Source: Arthrobacter sp. MYb214 (GTDB taxonomy: Bacteria > Actinomycetota > Actinomycetes > Actinomycetales > Micrococcaceae). Taken from it: a DNA stretch of 64,000 nucleotides. Made by a program: the position numbers and the translations under genes. Positions 52,324 through 60,723 of this stretch are shown piece after piece. The stretch covers positions 186,001 through 250,000 of the forward strand of contig NZ_PCPZ01000003.1 in assembly GCF_002979865.1 (NCBI RefSeq), read 5' to 3'. The notes beneath the pieces are model-generated. The model saw nothing but the letters and a program-made list of their open reading frames with translations. It was not told the DNA's origin and did no database searches. Position 1 is the stretch's first letter, and each line of letters begins with the position of its first letter.

Positions 52324-53900
52324 TTGTTTTCTTCCCCGGTGGCGATGATTTCGATCAGGCGTGGCACATCCACATCTGGAGTGCTTGGAATTTCGGCAAC
52401 CTTGGCGTGATCGCGCATCACAACGATGCGATCCGAGAGGCGCAGGACTTCTTCTAGCTCAGCGGAGATGAAGACCACCGACATGCCCTGTTCAGCTAGT
52501 TCGGAGACCAGGTTCATGATTTCGGTCTTCGCGCCGATGTCGATTCCGCGGGTGGGCTCATCGAGGAGCAACAGCTTCGGAGCGGTGGCGAGCCAGCGGG
52601 CCAGCAGAACTTTCTGCTGATTCCCGCCCGAGAGGTTCTTGAGCAGGGCGTTCGGATTGGCCGGACGGACGCCCAGTGCCTTGATATAGGCGTCCACGAT
52701 TTGGGTGGCTTTGGTCTTGGGCAGCGGGCGGATCCATCCGCGCGCTGCCTGCAGGCCGAGGATGATGTTCTCGGCCACGGTCAGCTCCCCCACAACCCCT
52801 TCACCCTTGCGGTCTTCGGATGTGTAGGCGATTTTGCGGCCCAGGGCCTGCCGGGGAGTTCGCAGCTTCACCGGTTTCCCGCCCAGCTTGATCACCCCGT
52901 CATCTGCCTTGTCCGCTCCGTAAAACAGGCGCGCGAGTTCGGTACGGCCTGAGCCCAGCAGGCCGGCCAAGCCGATGACTTCCCCGGGATAGAGGTCCAG
53001 ATCGAAAGGCTGCACCGCTCCCTTGCGCCCGAGTCCCACTGCCTGCAGCAACGGTTCGGCGTCGGCCGCGCGTTCGGTTGCGGCGGTGCGTTCATTGGCG
53101 CCGCCCACTTGGGCATCGGAGGTGCCAGCGATCATCAGCGAGACCAGTTCACGTTGCGGCAGCTGGTCCTTCTCTCGTTCTTCCACCAATTGCCCGTTGC
53201 GCAGCACGGTAATGCGGTCGGCAATGGCGTAGATCTGGTCCAGGAAGTGCGACACGAAGAGGATCGCCACACCATCATCACGCAACTTCCGCATGACCTC
53301 GAAGAGCTGGGCCACCTCGTCGGTATCCAGGCTCGAGGTCGGTTCATCGAGAATCAGCACCTTGGCGTCGACCACCATGGCGCGGCTGATGGCCACCAGC
53401 TGCTGGACGGCCAATGAATGGGACCCCAGCGAGCTGGCCGGGTCTATCTTCAGCCCCATCCGCTCCAGATAGGTTTGGGCCTGGCGCCGCATGGTTCGCC
53501 AGTCAAGACCACCGAAACGGCGAGGCTCGCTGCCGAGCATGATGTTTTCGGCCACGGTGAGATTGGTGCAGAGATTCACCTCTTGGTACACCGTAGAGAT
53601 GCCGCGTTCGCGGGCATCGGCGGGGCCTGTGAAGCGGGTGTCGTTGCCGTTAACCGTGATGGTTCCGGAAGCGATCGGATTCACTCCAGTCAGAGCCTTG
53701 ATCAGGGTAGACTTTCCAGCGCCGTTCTCCCCCATCAGGGCGTGGACTTCACCGGGAAAAAGCCGGAAGCCAACGTTGTCCAATGCTTTGACCCCGGGGA
53801 ACTCCACGGAAATTCCAGCCATTTGAACGATGGGCTTCGTTGTAGGAGAATGCTGCACGGTGATTTCCTCAGTCCGTGACATGGGTGTTGAATCAATCAT
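52320..53900 (-). CDS. ytfR: Sugar ABC transporter ATPase, two nucleotide-binding domains
   Basis: 526 aa from the ATG at 53900 (GAGG 7 bases upstream). The first domain has Walker A GENGAGKSTLIKALTG and Walker B VLILDEPTSSLD. The second domain has the degenerate P-loop GLLGSGRTELARLFYG, signature LSGGNQQKVLLARWL and Walker B LLLDEPTRGID. This is the RbsA/YtfR/MglA layout, in which the second P-loop lacks Lys. It powers the two permeases. Separated from ytfQ by a 92-base gap with a hairpin. Confidence 0.88.
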   Translation of the reverse strand: MIDSTPMSRTEEITVQHSPTTKPIVQMAGISVEFPGVKALDNVGFRLFPGEVHALMGENGAGKSTLIKALTGVNPIASGTITVNGNDTRFTGPADARERGISTVYQEVNLCTNLTVAENIMLGSEPRRFGGLDWRTMRRQAQTYLERMGLKIDPASSLGSHSLAVQQLVAISRAMVVDAKVLILDEPTSSLDTDEVAQLFEVMRKLRDDGVAILFVSHFLDQIYAIADRITVLRNGQLVEEREKDQLPQRELVSLMIAGTSDAQVGGANERTAATERAADAEPLLQAVGLGRKGAVQPFDLDLYPGEVIGLAGLLGSGRTELARLFYGADKADDGVIKLGGKPVKLRTPRQALGRKIAYTSEDRKGEGVVGELTVAENIILGLQAARGWIRPLPKTKATQIVDAYIKALGVRPANPNALLKNLSGGNQQKVLLARWLATAPKLLLLDEPTRGIDIGAKTEIMNLVSELAEQGMSVVFISAELEEVLRLSDRIVVMRDHAKVAEIPSTPDVDVPRLIEIIATGEENK

Positions 53901-53941
53901 TAACTTGCCTCTGCGAGTTGCTTGTCCTGCCACCTGGTGGT

Positions 53942-53974
53942 GAACCGGCGGGCCAGCTTGTGGCCCGCCGGTTC
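53942..53974 (-). terminator. Intercistronic hairpin between ytfQ and ytfR
   Basis: Perfect 14-bp stem (53942-53955 with 53961-53974), loop GCTTG, no T-run. It lies 18 bases after the binding-protein stop. Such hairpins protect the 3' end of binding-protein mRNA and lower read-through, giving more binding protein than permease. Confidence 0.65.
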
Positions 53975-53992
53975 GTGCTCTTGCCTGCGTTT

Positions 53993-54982
53993 CTAGTAGG
54001 TGCGATCGGCCAGGACCTCGGCCGCTTCATCCTGGGTGAAGGCGGCGTCTTCAACGACGATGCGCTTCTCCACAGATTCGCCGGCTACAACCTTCTTGGC
54101 GATTTCTGCCAAATCCTCGCCCAGCAGCGGGTTGCATTCGACGATGTAGTTGATCTTGCCGTCAACCAATGCCTGCATGCCGTCCTTGACCGCGTCAATG
54201 GTGACAATCTTGATGTCCTCGCCTGGCTTCTTGCCTGCTGCCTCGATGGCTTCAATGGCGCCCAAGCCCATGTCATCGTTATGGGCGAAGACCAGATCGA
54301 TATCGTCATGGGAGTTCAAGAAACCTTCCATGACCTGCTTGCCGCCTGCACGGGTGAAGTCACCGGTCTGCGAGTCGATAATCTCGATGTCCGTGCCCTC
54401 AATGGCCTTTCCGAAGCCTTCCTTGCGGTCGATGGCCGGTGCTGAGCCGGTAGTTCCCTGCAGTTCGACAACCTTCAGGTCCTTGTCCAGATTCTCTACA
54501 ACCCAATCCCCGGCCCGCTGTCCTTCTTCAATGAAGTCGGAGCCGATGAACGAGGCAAAGAGCGTGTCATCGGTGGTGTCAACGGCGCGGTCCGTGAGGA
54601 TCACCGGGATATTGGCGCTCTTGGCTTCTTGCAGCACAGCATCCCAGCCCGTTTCTACCACTGGGGAAAACGCCAGGACGTCAACGCCCTGCGCGATGTA
54701 CGAACGCAGAGCCTGGATCTGGTTCTCCTGCTTCTGCTGGGCATCAGAGAAGCTGAGCTTGAAGCCGTTTTCTTCGGTCAGGGTGTCTTGGATGTCCTTG
54801 GTATTCGCCGCGCGCCACCCGGACTCGGCGCCAACCTGCGAGAAACCGATGGTAATGGTCTCAGAACCGGATCCTCCGCCTTCGCTGCCACTGGAATCCG
54901 AGCCGGCGCATGCGCTCATGGCTGCCATAGCTGCGATGCTGAGCGTTGCCAAGCCAGTGCGCAAAAAGGTCTGTCGTTTCAT
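53993..54982 (-). CDS. ytfQ: Sugar-binding lipoprotein, YtfQ type
   Basis: 329 aa. Signal peptide with lipobox MSACAG at residues about 22-27, a Gly/Ser linker, then a periplasmic-binding-protein type 1 fold. ITIGFSQVGAESGWRAANTKDIQ and FSPVVETGWDAVLQEAKSANIPVILTDR are the hallmarks of YtfQ (galactofuranose-binding) rather than RbsB. NDDMGLGAIEAIEAAGKKPGEDI forms the hinge side. GAGGAGG lies 8 bases before the ATG. A LacI-type operator lies about 85 bases upstream. Galactofuranose or a related furanose is the likely ligand. Confidence 0.86.
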   Translation of the reverse strand: MKRQTFLRTGLATLSIAAMAAMSACAGSDSSGSEGGGSGSETITIGFSQVGAESGWRAANTKDIQDTLTEENGFKLSFSDAQQKQENQIQALRSYIAQGVDVLAFSPVVETGWDAVLQEAKSANIPVILTDRAVDTTDDTLFASFIGSDFIEEGQRAGDWVVENLDKDLKVVELQGTTGSAPAIDRKEGFGKAIEGTDIEIIDSQTGDFTRAGGKQVMEGFLNSHDDIDLVFAHNDDMGLGAIEAIEAAGKKPGEDIKIVTIDAVKDGMQALVDGKINYIVECNPLLGEDLAEIAKKVVAGESVEKRIVVEDAAFTQDEAAEVLADRTY

Positions 54983-55299
54983 CGTGAGTTCCTCCTCGTA
55001 GGTCCCCGCCGGATAATGGTGGAGTGAATGGTCTCCGGCACCAGAACAATGTGTCGATGGTCACAATGTTAGCGCTAACAATTTAGGGTGTGAAGAGCCT
55101 TCCGGCTTTTGATTTCTTTTTCCATTGCCAACGGGCGACGCTTTTCAATCTAAATCGATATCCGACTAGGTAAAAAGGAATCAATGAGAGAAGGGAAATT
55201 ATCCGGATTTAATCAATTGTTTGTTCGTCAGCTCGGCATTCGGAACAAATATCCCTGAATTCTTGTCCTGCTTGACGGTGCGCCTCATGCAAGGATGCA
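54983..55299. other. Divergent gap upstream of ytfQ
   Basis: 317 bases without a gene. It contains the LacI-type palindrome at 55067-55080 and an AT-rich stretch at about 55100-55210. A TTGACG at 55272-55277 could be the -35 of the plus-strand DUF456 gene, but no convincing -10 was seen. Confidence 0.5.
55067..55080. promoter_or_regulatory. LacI-family operator upstream of ytfQ
   Basis: TGTTAGCGCTAACA, a perfect 14-base palindrome with the central CG of LacI/GalR operators, 85 bases upstream of the ytfQ ATG. It predicts repression by a LacI-type protein, but none is encoded in this window. Confidence 0.75.
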
Positions 55300-55818
55300 G
55301 TGTGCGAAACTGGGCATGTGGATGCACAAATTATTTACACGATTATCGCCGGGCTGCTGCTAGTTGTATCGGCATTGGGCACCATCTTCCCGGTGCTGCC
55401 CGGCTCGTTGCTGACGATCGGCACGCTCTTGGGCTGGGGCTGGCTGCTGGGTTCCGGCGCTTCCTGGTGGGCGGCCGGCCTGGGCATGGCGATCGCCCTG
55501 CTGGGCTGGTCCGCCTCTGCGATCCTGACCGGCAAGAAACTCAAGGAACATCAAATCCCCAAGGGTTCCATTCTCTTTGCGGTCGTGGGTGCCATCGCCG
55601 GTGCTTTCCTCATTCCCGTGATCGGCATGTTCGTCGGTTTCGCAGTGGGCCTATTCGCCGGTGAAAGCGTGCGCCGGCGCGAAGTCTCCGGCGCGCTCGG
55701 CTCATCCTGGGCCGCGTTGAAGGCCATGGGCCTGGGCATCGTCGTGGAATTCGGCTGCGTGCTGCTGGCCTCCTCAATTTGGGTCATAGGCCTGATTACC
55801 CACTTCGTAACGCGCTAG
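55300..55818 (+). CDS. DUF456 membrane protein
   Basis: 172 aa, hydrophobic with four to five helices. The Gly-rich ALGTIFPVLPGSLLTIGTLLGWG and the internal repeat IAGAFLIPVIGMFVGFAVGLFAGE are typical of DUF456. The GTG at 55300 has AAGGA 4 bases upstream. A GTG at 55318 would fit the family's usual N-terminus but lacks a site. Function unknown. Its stop overlaps by 4 bases with the stop of the convergent response regulator. Confidence 0.8.
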   Translation: MCETGHVDAQIIYTIIAGLLLVVSALGTIFPVLPGSLLTIGTLLGWGWLLGSGASWWAAGLGMAIALLGWSASAILTGKKLKEHQIPKGSILFAVVGAIAGAFLIPVIGMFVGFAVGLFAGESVRRREVSGALGSSWAALKAMGLGIVVEFGCVLLASSIWVIGLITHFVTR

Positions 55819-56420
55819 ATCCAGCCCATCTCGCGGGCGTAGCGCGCGGCCTCAATGCGGTTGGCAGTGCTGGTTTTGCCGATCGCATTGGACAGGTGGT
55901 TGCGCACAGTTCCCACCGACAGGTGCACCGCCGAGGCAATCTGCGATACCGGCGAGCCTGAGGCGGCCAGTGAAAGGATCTCGCGCTCACGCCCGGTTAG
56001 CGGGTTGCTGCGGCTCTCCACGCTGAGCATGGCACGCTGCGGATCCACTACCTTGTCCCCGCAATAGACCCTGCGGATGGCGGCAATCAGCTCGGCCGGC
56101 GGAGAATCCTTGACCAGGAAGCCGTGCGCTCCGGCTTCGAAGGCCTGGCGGAAATATCCGGGACGGTCAAAGGTGGTCAGGATCAGCACCTTCACCTCGG
56201 CGTGGCTGGCCTTGAGTTCTGCTGCGGTGCGCAGCCCGTCGTGCCGCGGCATCTGCACATCCAGCAACGCGATGTCGGCGGGGTGCGCATCCAGTGCGGC
56301 GGCGACCTCGTCACCGTCGGCGCATTGCGCAACGACGTGGATGTCTTCTTCGAGGTTCAGCAAGGCTGCCAGTGCGCCCCGGACCAGGTGCTGGTCATCG
56401 GCGATGAGAATCCGGATCAC
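55815..56420 (-). CDS. Response regulator, NarL/DesR type
   Basis: 201 aa from the GTG at 56420, which overlaps the kinase stop (GTGA) and has GGGGAG 6 bases upstream. Receiver domain with phosphorylated Asp near residue 53 (ALLDVQMPR), acidic pair in IADDQ, and Lys in LVKDSPP. C-terminal LuxR-type helix-turn-helix (LTGREREILSLAASGSPVSQ, TVRNHLSNAIGK). It probably controls the ABC transporter genes it is cotranscribed with. Confidence 0.9.
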   Translation of the reverse strand: MIRILIADDQHLVRGALAALLNLEEDIHVVAQCADGDEVAAALDAHPADIALLDVQMPRHDGLRTAAELKASHAEVKVLILTTFDRPGYFRQAFEAGAHGFLVKDSPPAELIAAIRRVYCGDKVVDPQRAMLSVESRSNPLTGREREILSLAASGSPVSQIASAVHLSVGTVRNHLSNAIGKTSTANRIEAARYAREMGWI

Positions 56421-57571
56421 GCTGCACTCCCCTCTGCCTCGAAGGCCACTTGCACGCTGGTTCCGCCCAGCCGCGATGCCCCTACTGTACAACTGGCACC
56501 GAATTGCTTGGCGCGTTCCTGCATTCCCCGGATGCCGTGGCCTGGCGTGCTGGCTTGCAGGCCATCCCCGTCGTCATCGACGCTGACTTTTCCGGGTTCC
56601 AGATGCAGCACGATGGTGCTGGCGTGCGCGTGGCGCAGCACATTGGTGACCGCTTCGCGCAGGATCCATGCCACATGCGAACGCAGCTGCATCGGGACTT
56701 GCTCGGCGGTTCCTGCCACCGTGAATTCGAGGTTGTTGTCGTCGCACGCCTGCTGCAGCTCGGCCAGTTCCCCGGCCAGGTCCTGGCGGCTGAGCCCCTG
56801 CACCGTCGTGCGCACGGAGTCCAGCGCGTCCACGGCCAGGGCGCTGAGTTGTTCCAGTTCCCCGCGGGCCTGGGCGTACTGTTCCTGGTCCATCAGGCGC
56901 AGGGCCAGCTGCGCCTTCAAATTCAATGCGGTCAGCGAATGCCCGATGCCATCATGCACGTCCCTGGCCACGCGTTCCTGCTCGGCGACCAGCAGGTAGT
57001 CGCTGCGGATCTTTTCTGCTGCGGCCGAGCGCCGAATGGCGGCCACGGTAATCGCGTACACCACCATCAGCACGAGGTTCAGGCCGATCAGGAAGATCGC
57101 GTCCATGAACTGCCCGTAGACGATCGGCAGCGCGAAACTGAGCACCAGCACCGCGGCGTAGGCCGCGATGGCCCACTTCCTGCTGAGCAAGAAGATCGCG
57201 AAGGAGGTGATGAAGGGGAAGAGCCCCATGGTGGTCAGCCCGATGACCGGGATGCCCAGGGCGATAATCGCGCAGAGGACCAGGAAGTTCGCATGCGCCC
57301 TGCGAGCGCTGGTTCCGCCTTGCCCGATGTTCTGGGAGAATTTGGCGTACGACTGCAGGTAGACGGCGGCGAAGAGGGCGATCAGCGCCAGGCCGATGAT
57401 CCGGGTGGGCAGCGTGTAGTCTTCCACGAGAAGGTCCAGCACCGGGAAGACCAGGAAGATCACCCAGACGCCGGCGATCAGCCAGCCTCGGCGATCCCAG
57501 AATTTCTGGTCCTCGTCGATCTCGCAGAGCGGATCGTCCGCTGGCGCGGCGCCGGGCAGGTTGCGGCTCAC
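56417..57571 (-). CDS. Sensor histidine kinase, DesK-like (HisKA_3)
   Basis: 384 aa from the GTG at 57571, overlapping the permease stop. About five membrane helices in residues 25-165 and no large outside domain, as in DesK-type sensors of membrane state. Phosphorylated His near residue 205 (RVARDVHDGIGHSL). ATPase domain with REAVTNVLRHAHAS (N box) and DDDGDG, GHGIRGMQERA (G boxes). It acts on the regulator encoded next. No lesions seen. Confidence 0.9.
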   Translation of the reverse strand: MSRNLPGAAPADDPLCEIDEDQKFWDRRGWLIAGVWVIFLVFPVLDLLVEDYTLPTRIIGLALIALFAAVYLQSYAKFSQNIGQGGTSARRAHANFLVLCAIIALGIPVIGLTTMGLFPFITSFAIFLLSRKWAIAAYAAVLVLSFALPIVYGQFMDAIFLIGLNLVLMVVYAITVAAIRRSAAAEKIRSDYLLVAEQERVARDVHDGIGHSLTALNLKAQLALRLMDQEQYAQARGELEQLSALAVDALDSVRTTVQGLSRQDLAGELAELQQACDDNNLEFTVAGTAEQVPMQLRSHVAWILREAVTNVLRHAHASTIVLHLEPGKVSVDDDGDGLQASTPGHGIRGMQERAKQFGASCTVGASRLGGTSVQVAFEAEGSAA

Positions 57572-58323
57572 TGGCGTGCCTTGGCCTTCCTGGTGGCGAG
57601 TACCGCGAAGAGAACGAAGATGAGTGCCCATGCCACTAGGTTAGCGGTTGGGATCCACAATGCGTCCGGGGCCATTTCGACTCCGGCGGGCATGTCCTTG
57701 AGCAATGGGTAGCGGGCCAGTGCTACGTAGCCGTACATCGGGGTGAAGCGGGCCGCGTCGAGCATGCCTCCTTCCAGGGGCATGAAGACATTGCCGAAGA
57801 AGGCGAAGAACACCATCAAGCCTGAGGCCAGGCCCAGGGCCGATTCGGATTTGAACACCATGCCCACCCCGATGCCGTAGCAGGCGAAGACCATGGCGCC
57901 GAGCAGGATGATCAGGTAGCTCGCTCCCCAGATCCAGCCTTCTTGCACTTCGGCTCCAGTCGCGGCGCCCAGGGCGAAGACTACTGCTGCCGAGGCACCG
58001 GCTACGGTGGCCGCGACGATCATCTTGCTGCTGACGAACATGGCCGGCGGCATTTTGGTCAAGGCTATTTGCCTGCCCCATCCCTGCATGGTTTCGGTGG
58101 CCACGGTCCCGGCGATTGCCACAGTGCTGACCGCCGCCCCGTAGGCTGCCATGGAAATCATCAGATAGAACTTCACGTTGCCTGCGCCCAGCTCGAACTC
58201 GGTGTAGCTGGGGATGTTGCCGAACAGGATGTACATGGCGGCGGGCAGCAGCAGGGCGAAGATCAGGTTGTACCCATCGCGGAAGTGCCGTGCGAATTCC
58301 ACGCGGATGTAGGTGCTCATCAT
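57568..58323 (-). CDS. ABC-2 type transporter permease
   Basis: 251 aa with six helices and an N-terminal cytoplasmic stretch (MMSTYIRVEFARHFRDGYNL), the ABC-2 pattern of drug/lipid exporters. The loop FFGNVFMPLEGGMLDAARFTPMY near residue 175 is the family signature. Overlaps both neighbours by 4 bases. With the ATPase it forms a one-permease exporter akin to those governed by DesK/LnrJK-type systems. Confidence 0.85.
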   Translation of the reverse strand: MMSTYIRVEFARHFRDGYNLIFALLLPAAMYILFGNIPSYTEFELGAGNVKFYLMISMAAYGAAVSTVAIAGTVATETMQGWGRQIALTKMPPAMFVSSKMIVAATVAGASAAVVFALGAATGAEVQEGWIWGASYLIILLGAMVFACYGIGVGMVFKSESALGLASGLMVFFAFFGNVFMPLEGGMLDAARFTPMYGYVALARYPLLKDMPAGVEMAPDALWIPTANLVAWALIFVLFAVLATRKAKARQ

Positions 58324-59237
58324 GATGCGTCCTTGGTCAGCTGGATGAAGGCCTCTTCCAGGCTCGGCGAGGAAATTTCCAGGTCGTAGCCCTGGTAGTC
58401 GGCGAGCAGGGCGGCCGCGAAGCGGTCCGAATCGACGCTGTGGAAAGCGAAGCGCAATCCGTTGCGTTCGGCTACCTGCACCGAATTATCAAAAGCTCCG
58501 GCTCGTTCGGCATGCTCCGCCGAGGGGAAGGAAGCGCTGACGGTGCGTCCGGAGATGAGCTTGCGCAGCTCTTCGGTGGCGCCGTCGGCGACAATGCGGC
58601 CTTGGCTCATCAGCACGGTGCGTTCTGCGAAGTTCTGGGCTTCTTCCAGATAGTGCGTGGCGAAAATGACGGTGCGCCCTTCGGTAGCTTCTTCTCGCAT
58701 CGTGGCCCAGAAATCCCGGCGGGCCATCACGTCCATTCCGGCAGTTGGCTCATCGAGGATCAGTACATCCGGGTCGGGCAGCAGAGCCAAAGCGAACTTG
58801 ATGCGCTGCTGCTCGCCGCCAGAGCATTTGCCCACGCGCCGCTTGGCGATTTTATCAAGCCCCGTGCGTTCCATGACCGGCCCAATGCGATCTGCTTGCT
58901 CATGCATGTGGGCGATGACTGACACTGTCTCCTTGACGGTCATATCGCGCAGCAACCCACCGGTTTGCAAGACGGCAGAGACCCTTCCAGCGGAGATGGC
59001 TTGGCGCGGATCCAAGCCGAGGATTTCCACCGACCCTCCTGTGGGTTGGGTCAGGCCCAGGATCATGTCCACGGTTGTCGTCTTGCCAGCTCCGTTGGGT
59101 CCTAGGAAGGCCACGATCTGTCCGGTCTGGATCTGCAGGTCAATGCCCTTGACTGCTTCAACTTTGCTGCGCGGCGTTGAGAAGGTCTTCTTCAAACCGC
59201 TGAGCGAAACTGCATTCGTTCTAATCAGCGTTTCCAT
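58320..59237 (-). CDS. ABC transporter ATP-binding protein
   Basis: 305 aa. Walker A GPNGAGKTTTVDM near residue 46, signature CSGGEQQRIKFALALL near 138, Walker B VLILDEPTAGMD near 157, H-loop THYLEEAQ near 192, and a C-terminal DUF4162-like tail. DrrA/CcmA type. First gene of a four-gene operon with the permease and the two-component pair. The tail domain often contacts the exporter permease. Substrate not known. Confidence 0.88.
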   Translation of the reverse strand: METLIRTNAVSLSGLKKTFSTPRSKVEAVKGIDLQIQTGQIVAFLGPNGAGKTTTVDMILGLTQPTGGSVEILGLDPRQAISAGRVSAVLQTGGLLRDMTVKETVSVIAHMHEQADRIGPVMERTGLDKIAKRRVGKCSGGEQQRIKFALALLPDPDVLILDEPTAGMDVMARRDFWATMREEATEGRTVIFATHYLEEAQNFAERTVLMSQGRIVADGATEELRKLISGRTVSASFPSAEHAERAGAFDNSVQVAERNGLRFAFHSVDSDRFAAALLADYQGYDLEISSPSLEEAFIQLTKDAS

Positions 59238-59554
59238 GCTTCTTAGTCTTCCCCCTTTGCCGGGTGTGCAGAAGAGCAGAAAGTCATGCGTTGCCCATGA
59301 CCGTTGTCATGGACCGAATCCAGGTGGCTCGATGCAACCTCGCCGACTTTTACGTCGAATCCCGCTGTGAGCTTGGCAACTTGCCGCTTCCCAATGCTCC
59401 CTCGGCTCTCGTTGCTGGCCCCGTGAAAAGCCATGATCACTACGGGTCAACGAACAACTTGGAGATTTTCGCCCTTGTGGCCGGGTTGTCCCCCATCAGA
59501 GATTACGGATGGCACTCTGGGAAACTCACAGCGTACTCACGTAGGATTTTTGCT
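59238..59554. other. Divergent gap between ABC operon and dedA
   Basis: 317 bases. A long in-frame extension of dedA runs through it, but the sequence is not protein-like and no ribosome site supports a start there. It holds the palindrome at 59295-59312 and must carry promoters for both directions. Confidence 0.5.
59295..59312. promoter_or_regulatory. Palindrome upstream of the ABC/two-component operon
   Basis: CCATGAC-CGTT-GTCATGG: perfect 7-bp arms, 4-base spacer, 58 bases upstream of the ATPase start. The position and symmetry suit a dimeric LuxR-type response regulator, so the cotranscribed regulator is the first candidate. Confidence 0.45.
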
Positions 59555-60259
59555 GTGCTAGATCATTCTTCGTTTCTTTCCCTTGTGACCGATTATGCGG
59601 CTCCAACCATGGGCGCGGCTTTCCTGCCCGACTGGTTGAACCCAGTCGTCTTCCTGAACAACCCCGCGCTTGGCCCATGGGTCTTGCTGCTGGTTTGCGC
59701 CATTGTCTTCGCCGAGACCGGCTTGCTGGTGGGCTTCTTCCTGCCAGGCGACTCGATGCTCTTCACCGTTGGCATGCTCATTGCCACCGGCACCATCCAA
59801 ATTCCGTTGTGGCTCTTCGCCGCCGCGATCTTTGTCTGCGCCTTCGCAGGTGACCAGACCGGCTACATCATTGGCAAGAAATCCGGACCTGCCATCTTCA
59901 AGAAACCGGATTCCCGCTTCTTCTCGCAGAAGAACGTTGAGCGGGCCCACGAGTTCTTCGAGAAGTTCGGCGGCCGCGCGGTGATCCTGGCACGCTTCGT
60001 TCCAGTGGTCCGCACCTTCGTCCCGGTAATCGCTGGCGTAGCGAGGATGAACCACAAGACCTTCATCCTCTACAACCTGATCGGTGCCGCCCTGTGGGGT
60101 ATCGGCGTCACATTGCTGGGTTATTGGCTGGGCCAATTCACCTGGATCGAAGAGAACATCGACCTGATCTTCATCCTGATCGTCCTCATCTCGGTGATCC
60201 CTATTGGTGTTGAACTGCTCAAGGCCCGCAAGCCGAAGAGCAAGACCCCCGAAAACTGA
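59555..60259 (+). CDS. DedA-family membrane protein
   Basis: 234 aa from the GTG at 59555 (AGGA about 8 bases upstream). DedA/VTT fold: FAETGLLVGFFLPGDSMLFTVG near residue 55, GDQTGYIIGKKSGPAIFKK near 100, and FEKFGGRAVILARFVPVVRTFVPVIAG near 135, including the two Arg that are essential in E. coli DedA proteins. These act in lipid carrier recycling/flipping and membrane charge homeostasis. Converges with the DUF2695 gene 3 bases away. Confidence 0.88.
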   Translation: MLDHSSFLSLVTDYAAPTMGAAFLPDWLNPVVFLNNPALGPWVLLLVCAIVFAETGLLVGFFLPGDSMLFTVGMLIATGTIQIPLWLFAAAIFVCAFAGDQTGYIIGKKSGPAIFKKPDSRFFSQKNVERAHEFFEKFGGRAVILARFVPVVRTFVPVIAGVARMNHKTFILYNLIGAALWGIGVTLLGYWLGQFTWIEENIDLIFILIVLISVIPIGVELLKARKPKSKTPEN

Positions 60260-60262
60260 TCT

Positions 60263-60619
60263 TCAAGCACTTCGGCGGCGGAACTGACCGCCGCCCCACT
60301 GTACGCCGCGGCGCATCAACCAATGTTCACATGGTTGGATTGTGCCGCGGCGTACTCCTTTGCAGACAAGATTTTCGTCATTGTCCACGGCTTGAATCGC
60401 TTCACGCGTGATCGGGCGGATGGCATTGGCCAGCACTTCGCAGTCGCAGAATCCGCCCAGCAGCTGCATTTTCCGGTCAATCGCGGTAGCTCGCGGAGCG
60501 CTCGCATCGCGATAAGACAAGAGGAAGAGATGGGTCCCGTCGCATCCTTGCGCGCAGACCGCACGATACAAATAGCACGCAAGGCATTCATGTTCGACAG
60601 GTTCGAGTACTGCAGGCAT
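60263..60619 (-). CDS. DUF2695 protein
   Basis: 118 aa. AAGGAG lies 6 bases before the ATG. HECLACYLYRAVCAQGCDGTH near residue 10 and GGFCDCEVLANAI near 55 match DUF2695, a small Cys-rich family common in actinobacteria. The cysteine pairs could bind zinc, which is inference. The last 25 residues (RRGVQWGGGQFRRRSA) look like read-through into the dedA tail region. Function unknown. Confidence 0.7.
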   Translation of the reverse strand: MPAVLEPVEHECLACYLYRAVCAQGCDGTHLFLLSYRDASAPRATAIDRKMQLLGGFCDCEVLANAIRPITREAIQAVDNDENLVCKGVRRGTIQPCEHWLMRRGVQWGGGQFRRRSA

Positions 60620-60635
60620 TGGTGGCTCCTTGAAA

Positions 60636-60674
60636 CAGTGGATGGCAGTAACGAAGCGTTACTGCCATCCACTG
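60636..60674 (-). terminator. Terminator of the aminotransferase gene
   Basis: Perfect 18-bp stem (60636-60653 with 60657-60674) and a 3-base loop, 50 bases after the aminotransferase stop and directly before the DUF2695 ribosome site. Followed by TTTCAAGG on the minus strand. One of the longest hairpins in the window. Confidence 0.75.
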
Positions 60675-60723
60675 TCCATTTTGAAGCGCCGCGCGCAGCG
60701 CATTGCTCACCTAATGTGGAAAA

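Noticed and set aside
59264-59554. 97-codon N-terminal extension of the DedA protein
   Set aside because: Not protein-like, not expected in the family, and contains the palindrome of the divergent promoter; the GTG at 59555 with AGGA is preferred.
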